Source of the DNA: Aulosira sp. FACHB-615
GTDB taxonomy: Bacteria > Cyanobacteriota > Cyanobacteriia > Cyanobacteriales > Nostocaceae
NCBI RefSeq assembly: GCF_014698045.1
Contig: NZ_JACJSE010000029.1
Span: 16,223 to 80,222 of the forward strand
Length of the DNA stretch: 64,000 nt
Direction of reading: 5' to 3'
In this document: one piece after another, positions 18,942 to 26,207 of the stretch
How the letters are laid out: every line of letters begins with the position of its first letter
Numbering within the stretch: position 1 is the first letter of the stretch
Notes under the pieces: generated by a model
Databases searched by the model: none
The model's input: only the letters and a program-made list of their open reading frames with translations
What the model was told of the DNA's origin: nothing
Program-made: the position numbers and the translations under genes

Positions 18942-19931
18942 CTACCAACCAGTAGAAGTACTAACGTTCTCTTTCGTAATCAACTTGGCGGGAATCAAAA
19001 TATTGGGTGATGCGGGTTTTTTGCCGTTTAAAATATCGTTGCCAACTTGTACTGCGGTTGCTGTCATCCCTCTAGGATTTTGAGTGGCGGTAGCAGCATA
19101 TAGGCTATCGTTAGCAGCGATCGCTTCGATTGCTTCTGGCGCACCATCCACTCCCACTATGAAAAATTCTTTGCGTTTGGCTTGGTTGGCGGCTAAATCT
19201 ACTCCCACGCCACTAGGATCGTTGATGGCAAAAACAGCATCAATTTTGGGGAAAGTTACCAGAATATCGCTCATCACTCTCAGTCCCCCATCCCGGCTAC
19301 CTTCGGCGTTCTGGTCTTTAGAAAGAATTTTGATATCGGGATATTTGGCTAAGACTTTCAAGCAGCCATCAACTCGCTGAATTACAGAAGTGACTGGTGG
19401 CCCGTTGACTATGACTACATTACCTTTACCTTTGAGGCGATCGGCAATATATTGACAGCTGATTTCTCCGGCTTGCACATTATTGGTAGTGACGGTAGCA
19501 TCTACCTCTGCGTCTACGCCTGTGTCTACCGCAATTACAATCTTGCCTGCTTTTCTGGCTTGGTCAACTGCTGGTCTAATAGCTTTACTATCAGCCGCGT
19601 TGAGAATAATCATGTCAGTATTCGCCGCCACAAAATTTTCAATTTGATTAAATTGCTGATTCAAGTCATAGCCACTAGAAACAACAGTAACTCTGACATC
19701 ATTACCGCCAATTTTCTTGGCTTCTTTCTCTGCACCCTGGGCCATGACAACAAAGAAAGGATTACTTAAATCGCCCAGGGTGACACCAACAGATCGTAAT
19801 TTAGTGTTGTGTGTACTTATATCAGATACATTTTTTGCTTCAGTGTTGGGAGAAACATTGGTGCAGCTGACTAAAGTACCACTGACAATACTTAATAAAG
19901 TCGCTGCGATTGTTTTCTTGTTCACATTCAC
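18942..19931 (-). CDS. frtA: Fructose-type sugar ABC transporter, substrate-binding lipoprotein
   Basis: A 329-residue periplasmic binding protein. The N-terminus is a lipoprotein signal with the lipobox LVSC (Cys at about residue 23), so it is anchored to the outer face of the inner membrane. The mature part follows the Peripla_BP_4 pattern of ribose/fructose binders: GVTLGDLSNPFFVVMAQGA, then ADSKAIRPAVDQARKAGK, AVDTGVD and FAINDPSGVG. It is the first gene of the leftward frtA-frtB-frtC unit, with a long 5' region that carries the paired palindromes at 20214-20267. Substrate assignment rests on cluster similarity to frt genes. Confidence 0.9.
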   Translation of the reverse strand: MNVNKKTIAATLLSIVSGTLVSCTNVSPNTEAKNVSDISTHNTKLRSVGVTLGDLSNPFFVVMAQGAEKEAKKIGGNDVRVTVVSSGYDLNQQFNQIENFVAANTDMIILNAADSKAIRPAVDQARKAGKIVIAVDTGVDAEVDATVTTNNVQAGEISCQYIADRLKGKGNVVIVNGPPVTSVIQRVDGCLKVLAKYPDIKILSKDQNAEGSRDGGLRVMSDILVTFPKIDAVFAINDPSGVGVDLAANQAKRKEFFIVGVDGAPEAIEAIAANDSLYAATATQNPRGMTATAVQVGNDILNGKKPASPNILIPAKLITKENVSTSTGW

Positions 19932-20213
19932 CTACATCCTAATAAAACAGTTTGTAAAACTCGAAATATGTGTAGAAATGTTAATCTAACTGAGATCATC
20001 TTTTAATTTTGCCGCCTACCTCCTGTTTCCTGCGTTCTCCTAACGATAGATATTCGCTTCCCCTTTCCCAGAAGAGGCTTCAGGGGAGAGAGCAGGGTGC
20101 AGGGCGCAAAGGGTAAGAATCTGAAGACTTCCACCCATAATTCAAATTTCCGCAACATTTTCTCAATCAAGAAACTGTTGTGAAATCTGATGTTCTTAAG
20201 TTGTAAATTGATT

Positions 20214-20267
20214 TTATGCACAGGTGTGCATAACTGATGATTTTTATTTTTGCACACCTGTGCATAA
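20214..20267. promoter_or_regulatory. Paired palindromic operator between frtA and frtR
   Basis: Site 1 (20214-20233) is a perfect 9-bp inverted repeat, TTATGCACA / TGTGCATAA, around a GG centre. Site 2 (core 20251-20264) is TGCACA CC TGTGCA. The 17 bases 20251-20267 are the exact reverse complement of 20214-20230, so the pair is itself symmetric. The centres lie 34 bp apart. LacI-family repressors bind such even palindromes with a central CG-like step, often in pairs. Lying 250 bp upstream of frtR and 283 bp upstream of frtA, these sites are the best candidates for FrtR binding. This is inferred, not shown. Confidence 0.7.
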
Positions 20268-20352
20268 AAAATGTGTTAATTTTATTTAAGTTACTGAACC
20301 AGAATGCAAAATCCAGCCGCCAGTCCTGGATTTCTCTCTTGTGAGAAATCTA

Positions 20353-20459
20353 GGGGTGTGGGAGGTGTGGGAGGGGTGGGAGGTTTGGGAGGATGGAGAA
20401 GAAATCTTTCCCCCCACACTCCCCTCTCTTCCCTCTCTCCCCACACTTTCCACACCCGC
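20353..20459 (+). repeat. G-run tract followed by complementary C-rich tract upstream of frtR
   Basis: 20353-20389 carries seven runs of three or four G separated by one to six bases (GGGGTGTGGG, GGGAGGGGTGGGAGG), on the coding strand of frtR. 20411-20459 is C-rich (CCCCCCACACTCCCC and CCCCACACTTTCCACACCC) and can pair with the G tract. The region lies between the operators and the frtR start codon, so it could be in the 5' untranslated RNA. A reading frame runs through it but is low-complexity and not the N-terminus of FrtR. Confidence 0.5.
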
Positions 20460-20513
20460 TACCCATACGTGAGAAATTCGAGTTTGTCCTTCTCATCTAC
20501 AGCAGTGGTCAAT

Positions 20514-21578
20514 ATGAGTAAACGAAAGATTTCCATTGAAGATATTGCCCGCAAAGCAGGCGTTTCTCATTCCACAGTTTCACGCGCTTTACGAGACAGT
20601 CCATTAATTAGTGCCAAAGTACGGGAAGAAATCAAAAAACTAGCGCAGGAAATGAATTATGTGCCGAATGCGATCGCCCAAAGTTTACAAAATCAGCGCA
20701 CTTATACTGTTGGGGTAATTGTTACATCCATCGCCGATCCCTTTTTTGGTGAACTAGTCGAAGGAATTGAACAAGTAGCCAGAAAAGCCGGCTTGAATGT
20801 GTTATTAAATGCGTCACATGGAAATTTTGACCAAGAAATAGCCGCTATTGAGAATTTCCACTACCGCCGAGTAGATGGAATTTTAGTTGCTGATTCCCGC
20901 GTTGGCAAACACTATAACCAGCAGTTAACGCAATTTACTGTGCCAACAGTTCTAATTAACATCGATACGGAAGATCAACACGAAACCTTTAACTCCGTCG
21001 CCATCGACGATCGCTTAGGTGGCTGTGTAGCCGTAGAACATCTCCTAGATTTAGGACACACTCGAATCGGCTATTTAGGAGTAGGTGATGGTAGCAAAGC
21101 CGACCAACAACGCCTAGAAGGATATCAACTGGCGCTATCTCAAGCAGAGTTACCAGCAAATCAAGATTGGGTAGCAATTCCCCAGCGAGACAGTCAAACA
21201 ATCAGTGATTTTGATATCGGTAAACAACTCCTACCCCAATTAGTAGCAGCTGGCGTAACTGGCATTTTTTGCTACAACGATATGGTTGCCGTTGGCGCTC
21301 TTTTGGCTTGTAAAGAATTAGGTATTTCCGTCCCACAAGATTTGAGCCTTGTGGGATTTGATAATATTGCGCTTGCCAGTTACATCACACCACCACTCAC
21401 AACAGTCAGTCAGCGTATGGTAGAAATGGGCGAATTGGCTATGACTATGTTGCTTGACTTATTTGAAGAAAAAGCTGTAGACAATATTCTTCTATCGCCA
21501 TTTTTAGTCAAACGGGGTAGTACTACCAAAGTCAGTCAAGCTAAAAAAATCAGTAATTATATTGAGGTAAAAATCTAA
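20514..21578 (+). CDS. frtR: LacI-family transcriptional repressor of the frt genes
   Basis: About 354 residues from the ATG at 20514. The helix-turn-helix begins at once (ISIEDIARKAGVSHSTVSRAL, residues 5-25), followed by the hinge (YVPNAIAQSLQ) and a sugar-binding periplasmic-binding-protein-like core (VGVIVTSIADPFFGELVEGI; later GIFCYNDMVAVGAL and LVGFDNIALA). The frame is open for 70 further codons upstream, but these encode low-complexity repeat sequence. Divergent orientation to frtABC matches frtR of Anabaena variabilis, which represses the transporter in the absence of fructose. No clear Shine-Dalgarno is visible before this ATG. Confidence 0.9.
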   Translation: MSKRKISIEDIARKAGVSHSTVSRALRDSPLISAKVREEIKKLAQEMNYVPNAIAQSLQNQRTYTVGVIVTSIADPFFGELVEGIEQVARKAGLNVLLNASHGNFDQEIAAIENFHYRRVDGILVADSRVGKHYNQQLTQFTVPTVLINIDTEDQHETFNSVAIDDRLGGCVAVEHLLDLGHTRIGYLGVGDGSKADQQRLEGYQLALSQAELPANQDWVAIPQRDSQTISDFDIGKQLLPQLVAAGVTGIFCYNDMVAVGALLACKELGISVPQDLSLVGFDNIALASYITPPLTTVSQRMVEMGELAMTMLLDLFEEKAVDNILLSPFLVKRGSTTKVSQAKKISNYIEVKI

Positions 21579-21585
21579 CTTGGTG

Positions 21586-21618
21586 GTAAAGTTTATAAGT
21601 ATGTAACAAAAACTTTAC
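21586..21618 (+). terminator. Possible weak terminator after frtR
   Basis: GTAAAGTTT (21586-21594) and AAACTTTAC (21610-21618) form a perfect 9-bp stem with a 15-base loop just after the frtR stop codon. The stem is AT-rich and no strong T-run follows, so its termination strength is doubtful. Confidence 0.35.
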
Positions 21619-21738
21619 GGTTATTTGTGAGCTGCTTTGATGATTTTTGTGCGTAATATCTTGTTCTGGCGATTTTTTATATATCGACACATCTATGTAA
21701 AAACCGTAGAATATTTTTTTCTACTTCCTACTCGTGAC

Positions 21739-21850
21739 AGGTGACAGGTGACAGGTAACAGAGCAATTCTCAATGATTCACAAACATCTCTCTCCCTTAT
21801 CTCCCCTCTCCTCCTTGTCTTCCTTGTCTCTGAGTTAAACCCCGTCTCTC
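21739..21850. repeat. GTGACAG heptamer and TCTCCC tracts
   Basis: 21735-21762 contains three near-tandem GTGACAG heptamers ending in GTAACAG. 21790-21835 contains CTCCC/CTTGTC-type tracts. These are STRR-like short tandem repeats common in heterocystous cyanobacteria. No gene is visible between 21579 and 21850. Confidence 0.5.
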
Positions 21851-21896
21851 AAAAAAAATTACCGGAGCAGTTAGATATAAAACACCGCTCCGGTAA
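21851..21896 (-). terminator. Rho-independent terminator on the minus strand
   Basis: TTACCGGAGC (21859-21868) and GCTCCGGTAA (21887-21896) form a perfect 10-bp GC-rich stem with an 18-base loop. Read on the minus strand the stem is followed by eight T residues (21851-21858 on the plus strand is an A-run). It would end transcripts coming from the DUF4327 gene at 22203-22439 or from a separate RNA in 21900-22200. Confidence 0.8.
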
Positions 21897-22202
21897 GTTA
21901 ATTTAAATAAAATATTCACAGTCTTGGAAGTGGATTTACGCAACAACTTTTCTTGATAAATTCACTGTAGGCTATGATTTCGTCAATGCTGCTGAGAAAA
22001 GTTGTTTAAATCAAACTTTAATGGTTCTGCAATGTTTATTTGCCAAGAAAAATAATAGAAGACTCTGGATCAGGGAATATTTGTAGTAAAAAACTAGAGA
22101 CTATAGCTATAGCTTCAGTGAGGTGGGCGGTAGATTTTTCTGTGTCTAAGTTAAACATCCAAAAAATATACTCCCAATCCAAAATCCGAAATCATAGACG
22201 GA
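21897..22202 (-). ncRNA. Possible structured 3' UTR or small RNA
   Basis: A gene-free 306 bases that end, on the minus strand, at a strong terminator. A perfect 12-bp inverted repeat AACAACTTTTCT (21942-21953) / AGAAAAGTTGTT (21995-22006) encloses 41 bases. It may be a long structured 3' end of the DUF4327 mRNA or an independent small RNA. No promoter could be recognised with confidence, so the 5' end is open. Confidence 0.35.
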
Positions 22203-22439
22203 TTAGTCATTGTCCCATTGTTCACGACCAATGAGGTCGCCAATGCGATCGCGCAATAGAAAATCGCATTTTTCCAACTCACATTCAACGCACACCCACT
22301 CTCTTGCTGGGATGTATTGGCAGAGTGTATATATTGGCTGTTGTCGGCTAACCATCCCCTTCTGCACCAGTCGGCGTGCTTCGTCTTGGATTACATCTAG
22401 AGAGTAGTAATTGATAGAGGGCACCGTATTCACACTCAT
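22203..22439 (-). CDS. DUF4327-type small conserved cyanobacterial protein
   Basis: A 78-residue soluble protein that looks like the cyanobacterial DUF4327 family. The characteristic stretch is SRQQPIYTLCQYIPAREWV, followed by CVECELEKCDFLLRDRIGDL and the end GREQWDND. Three cysteines in the CVECELEKC segment could bind a metal. Function is unknown. It is flanked by long untranslated stretches on both sides, and downstream (leftward) its transcript would meet the terminator at 21851-21896. Family assignment is from memory of the conserved core. Confidence 0.72.
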   Translation of the reverse strand: MSVNTVPSINYYSLDVIQDEARRLVQKGMVSRQQPIYTLCQYIPAREWVCVECELEKCDFLLRDRIGDLIGREQWDND

Positions 22440-23383
22440 GATTTGTTCTCACACATTTATACGTAGATAGTATTCCCACTTATCATGGGAAACAAACATG
22501 ACAGAGATTAGACTTGTAGCTAGGGTTTTGTATTTTGCTATACGGAACTTATTTCATTTTGACGCTACATCCCCTCAAATTATCTAAAGAAATGTTGCAA
22601 AAGTCAACGTTTTCTGACATTTATCTTCCATATAGTTAATACAAAAAATCCCATTGTAGTGAAATTGACCTCTTGTAAAGGTTGTTTTATCTGCCTTAAA
22701 GAAGTTCTAAAGCTTCACTGCAACGGCCTTCAAGCATAATTCAGCAGACGGTCATAGTTCATACTGTAAATTTAGTTATGTAATCAATCACCAGCAAGTC
22801 TAATTTAAAAATGCTGATGTAGGTTCATAGCTAAAATACCCGAAAAGTGTTTCGGTAAGAATTGAAGTATAAACTGTTGCAAAATATATGCGCTAACGTA
22901 CACCACGAAAACTTGCACAGCCTCATATATTAATTATTTCTTAAAAAATAACTACAGTTGAGTTTGTTAATTACAGCACTGTGGCAAGATTTATGGCTGT
23001 AATTCGCGCACTAATGATTGGGTTTAAGGGTGTGGGGCTTCGCCGTGAGCCTCAGCCGAACGGTGTAAGGGTTTTGAACAGTACAGGACTTACGCACCAA
23101 GATTGTCTATAAAGATTGGGTGTAAGGGTGTAAGGGTGTCTGGCGTAAGGGTTTTAGATACATACACCCCCAAACCCCTGTACCCCTACACCCTCGCCAA
23201 AACCCTTGATTTTTCGTCTTACTGCATCAGAAATAAGATAGAGACTTGAACCCAAAAAGATGAATTTTTATTGAGTTATTAATTTTCGCTGACGGAAAAT
23301 TCCTGGCAGTCAAAATATATTGAGATTTGTAACAAGCTTGAAATTTCAGTTTTTTCACCACCTGAGTAACGGCAAAAGAAAGA
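22440..23383. other. Long intergenic region without a recognised gene
   Basis: About 940 bases with no convincing reading frame and no tRNA-like fold seen. 22440-22980 is AT-rich single-copy sequence. 23030-23215 holds repeats: AGGACTTACGCA at 23085-23096 (the same motif forms the ends of the element at 40980-41070), GGTGTAAGGGTGTAAGGGTG direct repeats and matching ACACCC/AAACCC tracts in inverse orientation (TAAGGGTTTT pairing with AAAACCCTTG). Confidence 0.5.
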
Positions 23384-23767
23384 TTAAGGCATAAATCGAT
23401 CTAAAGCCGCTTTTAACTGCTCAATTTCAACATCTATATTGCCATCTTGTGCTGCTCTGGCAATACATTCAGTCAAGTGTTCATCTAAGACAATGCGGGC
23501 GACTCGATCTAATGCGCCTCTAACTGCGGCAATCTGCAATAATACATCAGGACAAGGACTGCTTTGTTGCACCATTGTTTTAATACCGCGAATATGTCCT
23601 TCTATGCGTGACAACCGATTCACAATTTTGCGTAAAGACTCTTCACTATGAACATGAGAATGATGGGACTCTCCATGCTCATGATGATCTATATCGTGGG
23701 AGTGGAAGTTTTCGGTTGACTGAGAGATAGGCAAGGATTCTGACTTTAATCGGTTTGATCCATTCAT
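23384..23767 (-). CDS. inrS: InrS-like CsoR/RcnR-family metal-sensing repressor
   Basis: A 127-residue four-helix DNA-binding protein of the CsoR/RcnR (DUF156) family. The core starts at RKIVNRLSRIEGHIRGIKTMV and carries the metal-ligand set C72 (SPCPDV), H97 and C101 (DEHLTEC). The N-terminal 40 residues form a histidine-rich tail (HSHDIDHHEHGESHHSHVHS) with ten histidines. Such a tail plus the His/Cys core recalls InrS, the nickel sensor of Synechocystis that derepresses a nickel exporter. Copper is the alternative ligand. No exporter gene is adjacent here, so its target lies elsewhere or is itself. Confidence 0.8.
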   Translation of the reverse strand: MNGSNRLKSESLPISQSTENFHSHDIDHHEHGESHHSHVHSEESLRKIVNRLSRIEGHIRGIKTMVQQSSPCPDVLLQIAAVRGALDRVARIVLDEHLTECIARAAQDGNIDVEIEQLKAALDRFMP

Positions 23768-23959
23768 GGTATTGAAGCACTGGCAGTACTAAGATCCTAG
23801 CCTAGAGGGGTGAGTAGGTGTTATTTCTATTTACTCTGAGGCGCGATCGCAGTATTAGTTACTTGGTCAGGTATAACTTTCAGTTGAGCGATCGCTTTTT
23901 CCAGTAGTTCAATTATCCATCTTTCATATAAGTCTTTATTTTTTAAGATATGTAAACTA

Positions 23960-24334
23960 TTATAAGGTTTCCAAAAAGCTCAAAAGGTCTGCCATTTCTT
24001 GAGGACTAGGCTGAAATTTTGGCATAGGCGGCGTTTCACCGCTAATCACTTGGTGAATCAACTTATAAGGAGATTTACGTTTAGAAACAGCTTGTAAACT
24101 GGGGCCGACTCGCCCATCTGCTTGCCAACCATGACAACCAGCACAGTTAATTTGAAAGATTGCATTTCCCTGAACTGTGTCTCCAGCCAAGGAAAGAACG
24201 GTTTTAACGTAGGGGTCTGAGGCTTGTACCATTTGAACACCAAAGATGCCCAAAGGGATTGATAGCAGTATCGCTAGAGCTAATAAGACGATACGCTGCA
24301 TCAGAAGTTCAGGTTTGGTAATCTGGTTATCCAA
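23960..24334 (-). CDS. cytM: Cytochrome cM-like c-type cytochrome
   Basis: A 124-residue monohaem cytochrome c. One hydrophobic N-terminal segment (residues 12-36, RIVLLALAILLSIPLGIFG) acts as signal anchor. The haem site is C64-AGC-H68 and the probable axial methionine is M104 in TPPMPKF. The C-terminal helix reads SPQEMADLLSFLETL. The core resembles cytochrome cM of cyanobacteria, thylakoid or plasma-membrane bound and linked to respiration or stress. Translation could also start at the ATG 33 bases further in. It is divergent from petG, with a 207-bp shared upstream region. Confidence 0.8.
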   Translation of the reverse strand: MDNQITKPELLMQRIVLLALAILLSIPLGIFGVQMVQASDPYVKTVLSLAGDTVQGNAIFQINCAGCHGWQADGRVGPSLQAVSKRKSPYKLIHQVISGETPPMPKFQPSPQEMADLLSFLETL

Positions 24335-24541
24335 AAGGTTTGCTGTGAAAGTGTAAGGTTATAAAATTTTTCATTTCCTACACATAGCTTAAAAGTTCTT
24401 GATTTGTACCGCAAGCACAGGTGACTATTTTCTTACAAGCGGGTATAGCTCAAAAACACTGCTGCAAGCGGGATTCGCCGTAATTTGGTAAAATCAAAAA
24501 CGGGATATAAATCGTTAATAATTGCAAACAGGAGATTTAAA

Positions 24542-24655
24542 GTGGTTGAACCCCTGCTTTCTGGTATTGTGCTTGGTCTAATTGTTGTAACTCTCGCTGG
24601 TTTATTCTACGCTGCATACAAACAATACAAGCGTCCCAACGAGTTGGGTGGTTGA
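24542..24655 (+). CDS. petG: Cytochrome b6f complex subunit PetG
   Basis: A 37-residue single-span membrane protein starting at a GTG (24542), preceded by AGGAG at 24530-24534 with seven bases spacing. The protein begins VEPLLSGIVLGLIVVTL, has one helix and ends KQYKRPNELGG, which is the highly conserved sequence of PetG. It is a small structural subunit needed for assembly of the cytochrome b6f complex in thylakoid membranes. It is too short for ordinary gene callers. In many cyanobacteria petG lies near rsmD and hisH; here a repeat element and a toxin-antitoxin pair separate them. Confidence 0.96.
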   Translation: MVEPLLSGIVLGLIVVTLAGLFYAAYKQYKRPNELGG

Positions 24656-24734
24656 TATAGCAGGGGACAGGTAACAGGGTTATAAACCTTGCGGGGTCTA
24701 TGTTTTCTCATCTGTTGCTGTCCTAAGCTATCAA

Positions 24735-24852
24735 GGCGAATAGAATTCGCAGCTACACAAACTAAGTCCGTTTATACGGAAGAACAAGAAAATCAAAGAC
24801 TATAAACCTATATATGCGGTTTTTGTCGGTGTAGCTGCGGTTTCTAACCGCC
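24735..24852. mobile_element. MITE-like element with 24-bp imperfect inverted ends
   Basis: The left end 24735-24758 (GGCGAATAGAATTCGCAGCT then ACAC) and the right end 24829-24852 are inverted repeats matching at 20 of 24 positions, with a perfect 11-bp core (CGCAGCTACAC / GTGTAGCTGCG). The 70-bp interior is AT-rich and non-coding. The size and structure fit a miniature inverted-repeat element. It lies just downstream of petG. Confidence 0.6.
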
Positions 24853-24886
24853 CATTTTGAGGAAATTTAACTTACTACAAAATTTA

Positions 24887-25201
24887 CTATTGTTCCAAAA
24901 TCCTTTCAATATTGCGCCCAGCATAGAGAAGTCGCACAATTTCGATGCTATCCTCCCGCTCAAAATAAAAAATTAGGTATCTCTTAAAACCCTTCACTGG
25001 CCATTTACGTAACCCTTGCAAACTTGGATTATCCAATAAACATAAGCTACCAATTCCAGGCATACGTGACAACTGAGCAAAGGTCTGACGTGCAGAGTCA
25101 AAAAATTGTAATGCAGCTTCTGAGTTTTCTAGCGCAATGTAAGCAAAGTGTTCATCAATATCTAAGCTTGCTTTAGGTGTAACAACAATACGTCTTGTCA
25201 T
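24887..25201 (-). CDS. parE: RelE/ParE-family toxin
   Basis: A 104-residue protein of the ParE/RelE fold. It starts RRIVVTPKASLDIDEHFAYI, typical of ParE, and ends in the conserved strand pattern YLIFYFEREDSIEIVRLLYAGRNIE. ParE proteins poison DNA gyrase and RelE proteins cleave mRNA; sequence alone does not settle which. The start codon overlaps the antitoxin stop codon by one base (25201), so expression is coupled and follows the antitoxin. Confidence 0.87.
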   Translation of the reverse strand: MTRRIVVTPKASLDIDEHFAYIALENSEAALQFFDSARQTFAQLSRMPGIGSLCLLDNPSLQGLRKWPVKGFKRYLIFYFEREDSIEIVRLLYAGRNIERILEQ

Positions 25202-25455
25202 TACTGCTTTTGATGTAGTTGTTCAACTAATCTGGCGCGTTTTTGTTCCCACCACTCGTCTGTTATTTCCACAACTTCTCCACTTTCAATACCTTCGATT
25301 AGCATTGATTCTAAATTTTTCTGGGCAATTCGCTCTTGTTCTTGACGGATGAGATGATTAATGTATTCATTGGTATTAGCGTAGCCACCAGTCACAACCT
25401 GTTGCTCTAGAAATTCTTGCAATTGCTCAGGAAGCGAAATATTAAGTTTGAACAT
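25201..25455 (-). CDS. parD: ParD-like ribbon-helix-helix antitoxin
   Basis: About 84 residues from the ATG at 25455. The frame is open for 24 codons upstream, but AGGTGG lies at good distance before this ATG and the protein then starts with the RHH strand FKLNISLPEQLQEFLEQQV. The RHH helices end near GGYANTNEYINHLIRQEQ, and the acidic C-terminal part (GIESGEVVEITDEWWEQKRA) is likely to wrap the toxin. It neutralises the adjacent ParE and probably autorepresses through the palindrome 28 bp upstream. Confidence 0.87.
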   Translation of the reverse strand: MFKLNISLPEQLQEFLEQQVVTGGYANTNEYINHLIRQEQERIAQKNLESMLIEGIESGEVVEITDEWWEQKRARLVEQLHQKQ

Positions 25456-25482
25456 GAGCAACCACCTTCTGCATTTATCGCC

Positions 25483-25511
25483 ACACAGTTCATAACTATT
25501 ATGAACTGTGT
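25483..25511. promoter_or_regulatory. 29-bp palindrome upstream of parDE, probable autoregulatory operator
   Basis: ACACAGTTCATAA (25483-25495) and TTATGAACTGTGT (25499-25511) are perfect 13-bp inverted repeats around three bases. The site ends 28 bp upstream of the parD start codon. RHH antitoxins bind such palindromes in their own promoters, so an operator is the natural reading. Confidence 0.72.
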
Positions 25512-25555
25512 TACTTGAGTTATGCAAAAAGTTTCTTTGCTTTGGGGGTGTCAGT

Positions 25556-26122
25556 TCACGGTTCGTTAATCACATCAGAGTCGATAACTCTGTAGAAAGT
25601 TAAGGCGGTGTTACCGTAAACTTTTTGGCGAGAGATTTCCCAATTGGGTATTACTGGCGGTGTCCAGCCTTGGGGGTTGTGTTCTGCGGCGATTTCACCC
25701 TTGGCATCTAATAAATTATAGTTAGCGATCGCTTCTAGCACAGGTTGATATAATCCACTAGCATAAGGTGGATCGAAATAAATTCTGTCAAACTGTTTTC
25801 CTGACAACATTTTTAACTGCTGAATTACATCACCACGTAATAGTTGCCATTGTTGTTCATTGCTGGCTAATTGCTGCCAATTTTCTTGAATAATTGCACA
25901 GGCTCGGCTTGATTGTTCAATTCCTACTACCAAGCTGGCTCCTCTACACAAAGCCTCTGCTCCCATTGAACCACTACCCGCGCACAAATCTAGCCAGCGA
26001 CAACCAACAATTTCGCCTTGCCAAATATTAAAAACAGCTTCTCTTACCCGTGCGCTTGTGGGTCTGGTTTCTTTCCCTGGTAAAGTTTTAATTGGACGTT
26101 TGCCGTAAATTCTCAAACTCAT
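25556..26122 (-). CDS. rsmD: 16S rRNA (guanine966-N2)-methyltransferase RsmD
   Basis: A 188-residue SAM-dependent methyltransferase. It has the RsmD N-terminus (LRIYGKRPIKTLPGKETRPT), the SAM loop LDLCAGSGSMG at 44-54 and the catalytic DPPY at 117-120. It modifies G966 of 16S rRNA in the assembled 30S precursor. The length fits the family. It precedes hisH on the opposite side of the heptamer repeats at 26128-26205, on the same strand. Confidence 0.92.
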   Translation of the reverse strand: MSLRIYGKRPIKTLPGKETRPTSARVREAVFNIWQGEIVGCRWLDLCAGSGSMGAEALCRGASLVVGIEQSSRACAIIQENWQQLASNEQQWQLLRGDVIQQLKMLSGKQFDRIYFDPPYASGLYQPVLEAIANYNLLDAKGEIAAEHNPQGWTPPVIPNWEISRQKVYGNTALTFYRVIDSDVINEP

Positions 26123-26127
26123 GATTA

Positions 26128-26205
26128 TTGGTCATTGGTCATTGGTCACTGGTCATTCAACATTTGCCAAGGACAAATGACAAATCACAAATGACAAATC
26201 ACAAA
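26128..26205. repeat. STRR heptamers (TTGGTCA) and ACAAATG-type repeats
   Basis: 26128-26156 consists of four TTGGTCA units (the last two with a variant base), a heptamer known as an STRR repeat in heterocystous cyanobacteria. 26170-26205 follows with repeated GACAAATCACAAAT units. They fill the whole spacer between hisH and rsmD. Confidence 0.75.
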
Positions 26206-26207
26206 CC

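Noticed and set aside
20304..20513. A 70-residue N-terminal extension of FrtR
   Set aside because: Low-complexity sequence from the G-run and C-rich tracts; the helix-turn-helix starts directly after the ATG at 20514, as in other LacI proteins.
22440..23383. A tRNA or other classical RNA gene in the long gap
   Set aside because: No cloverleaf arms, CCA end or known RNA motif could be recognised.
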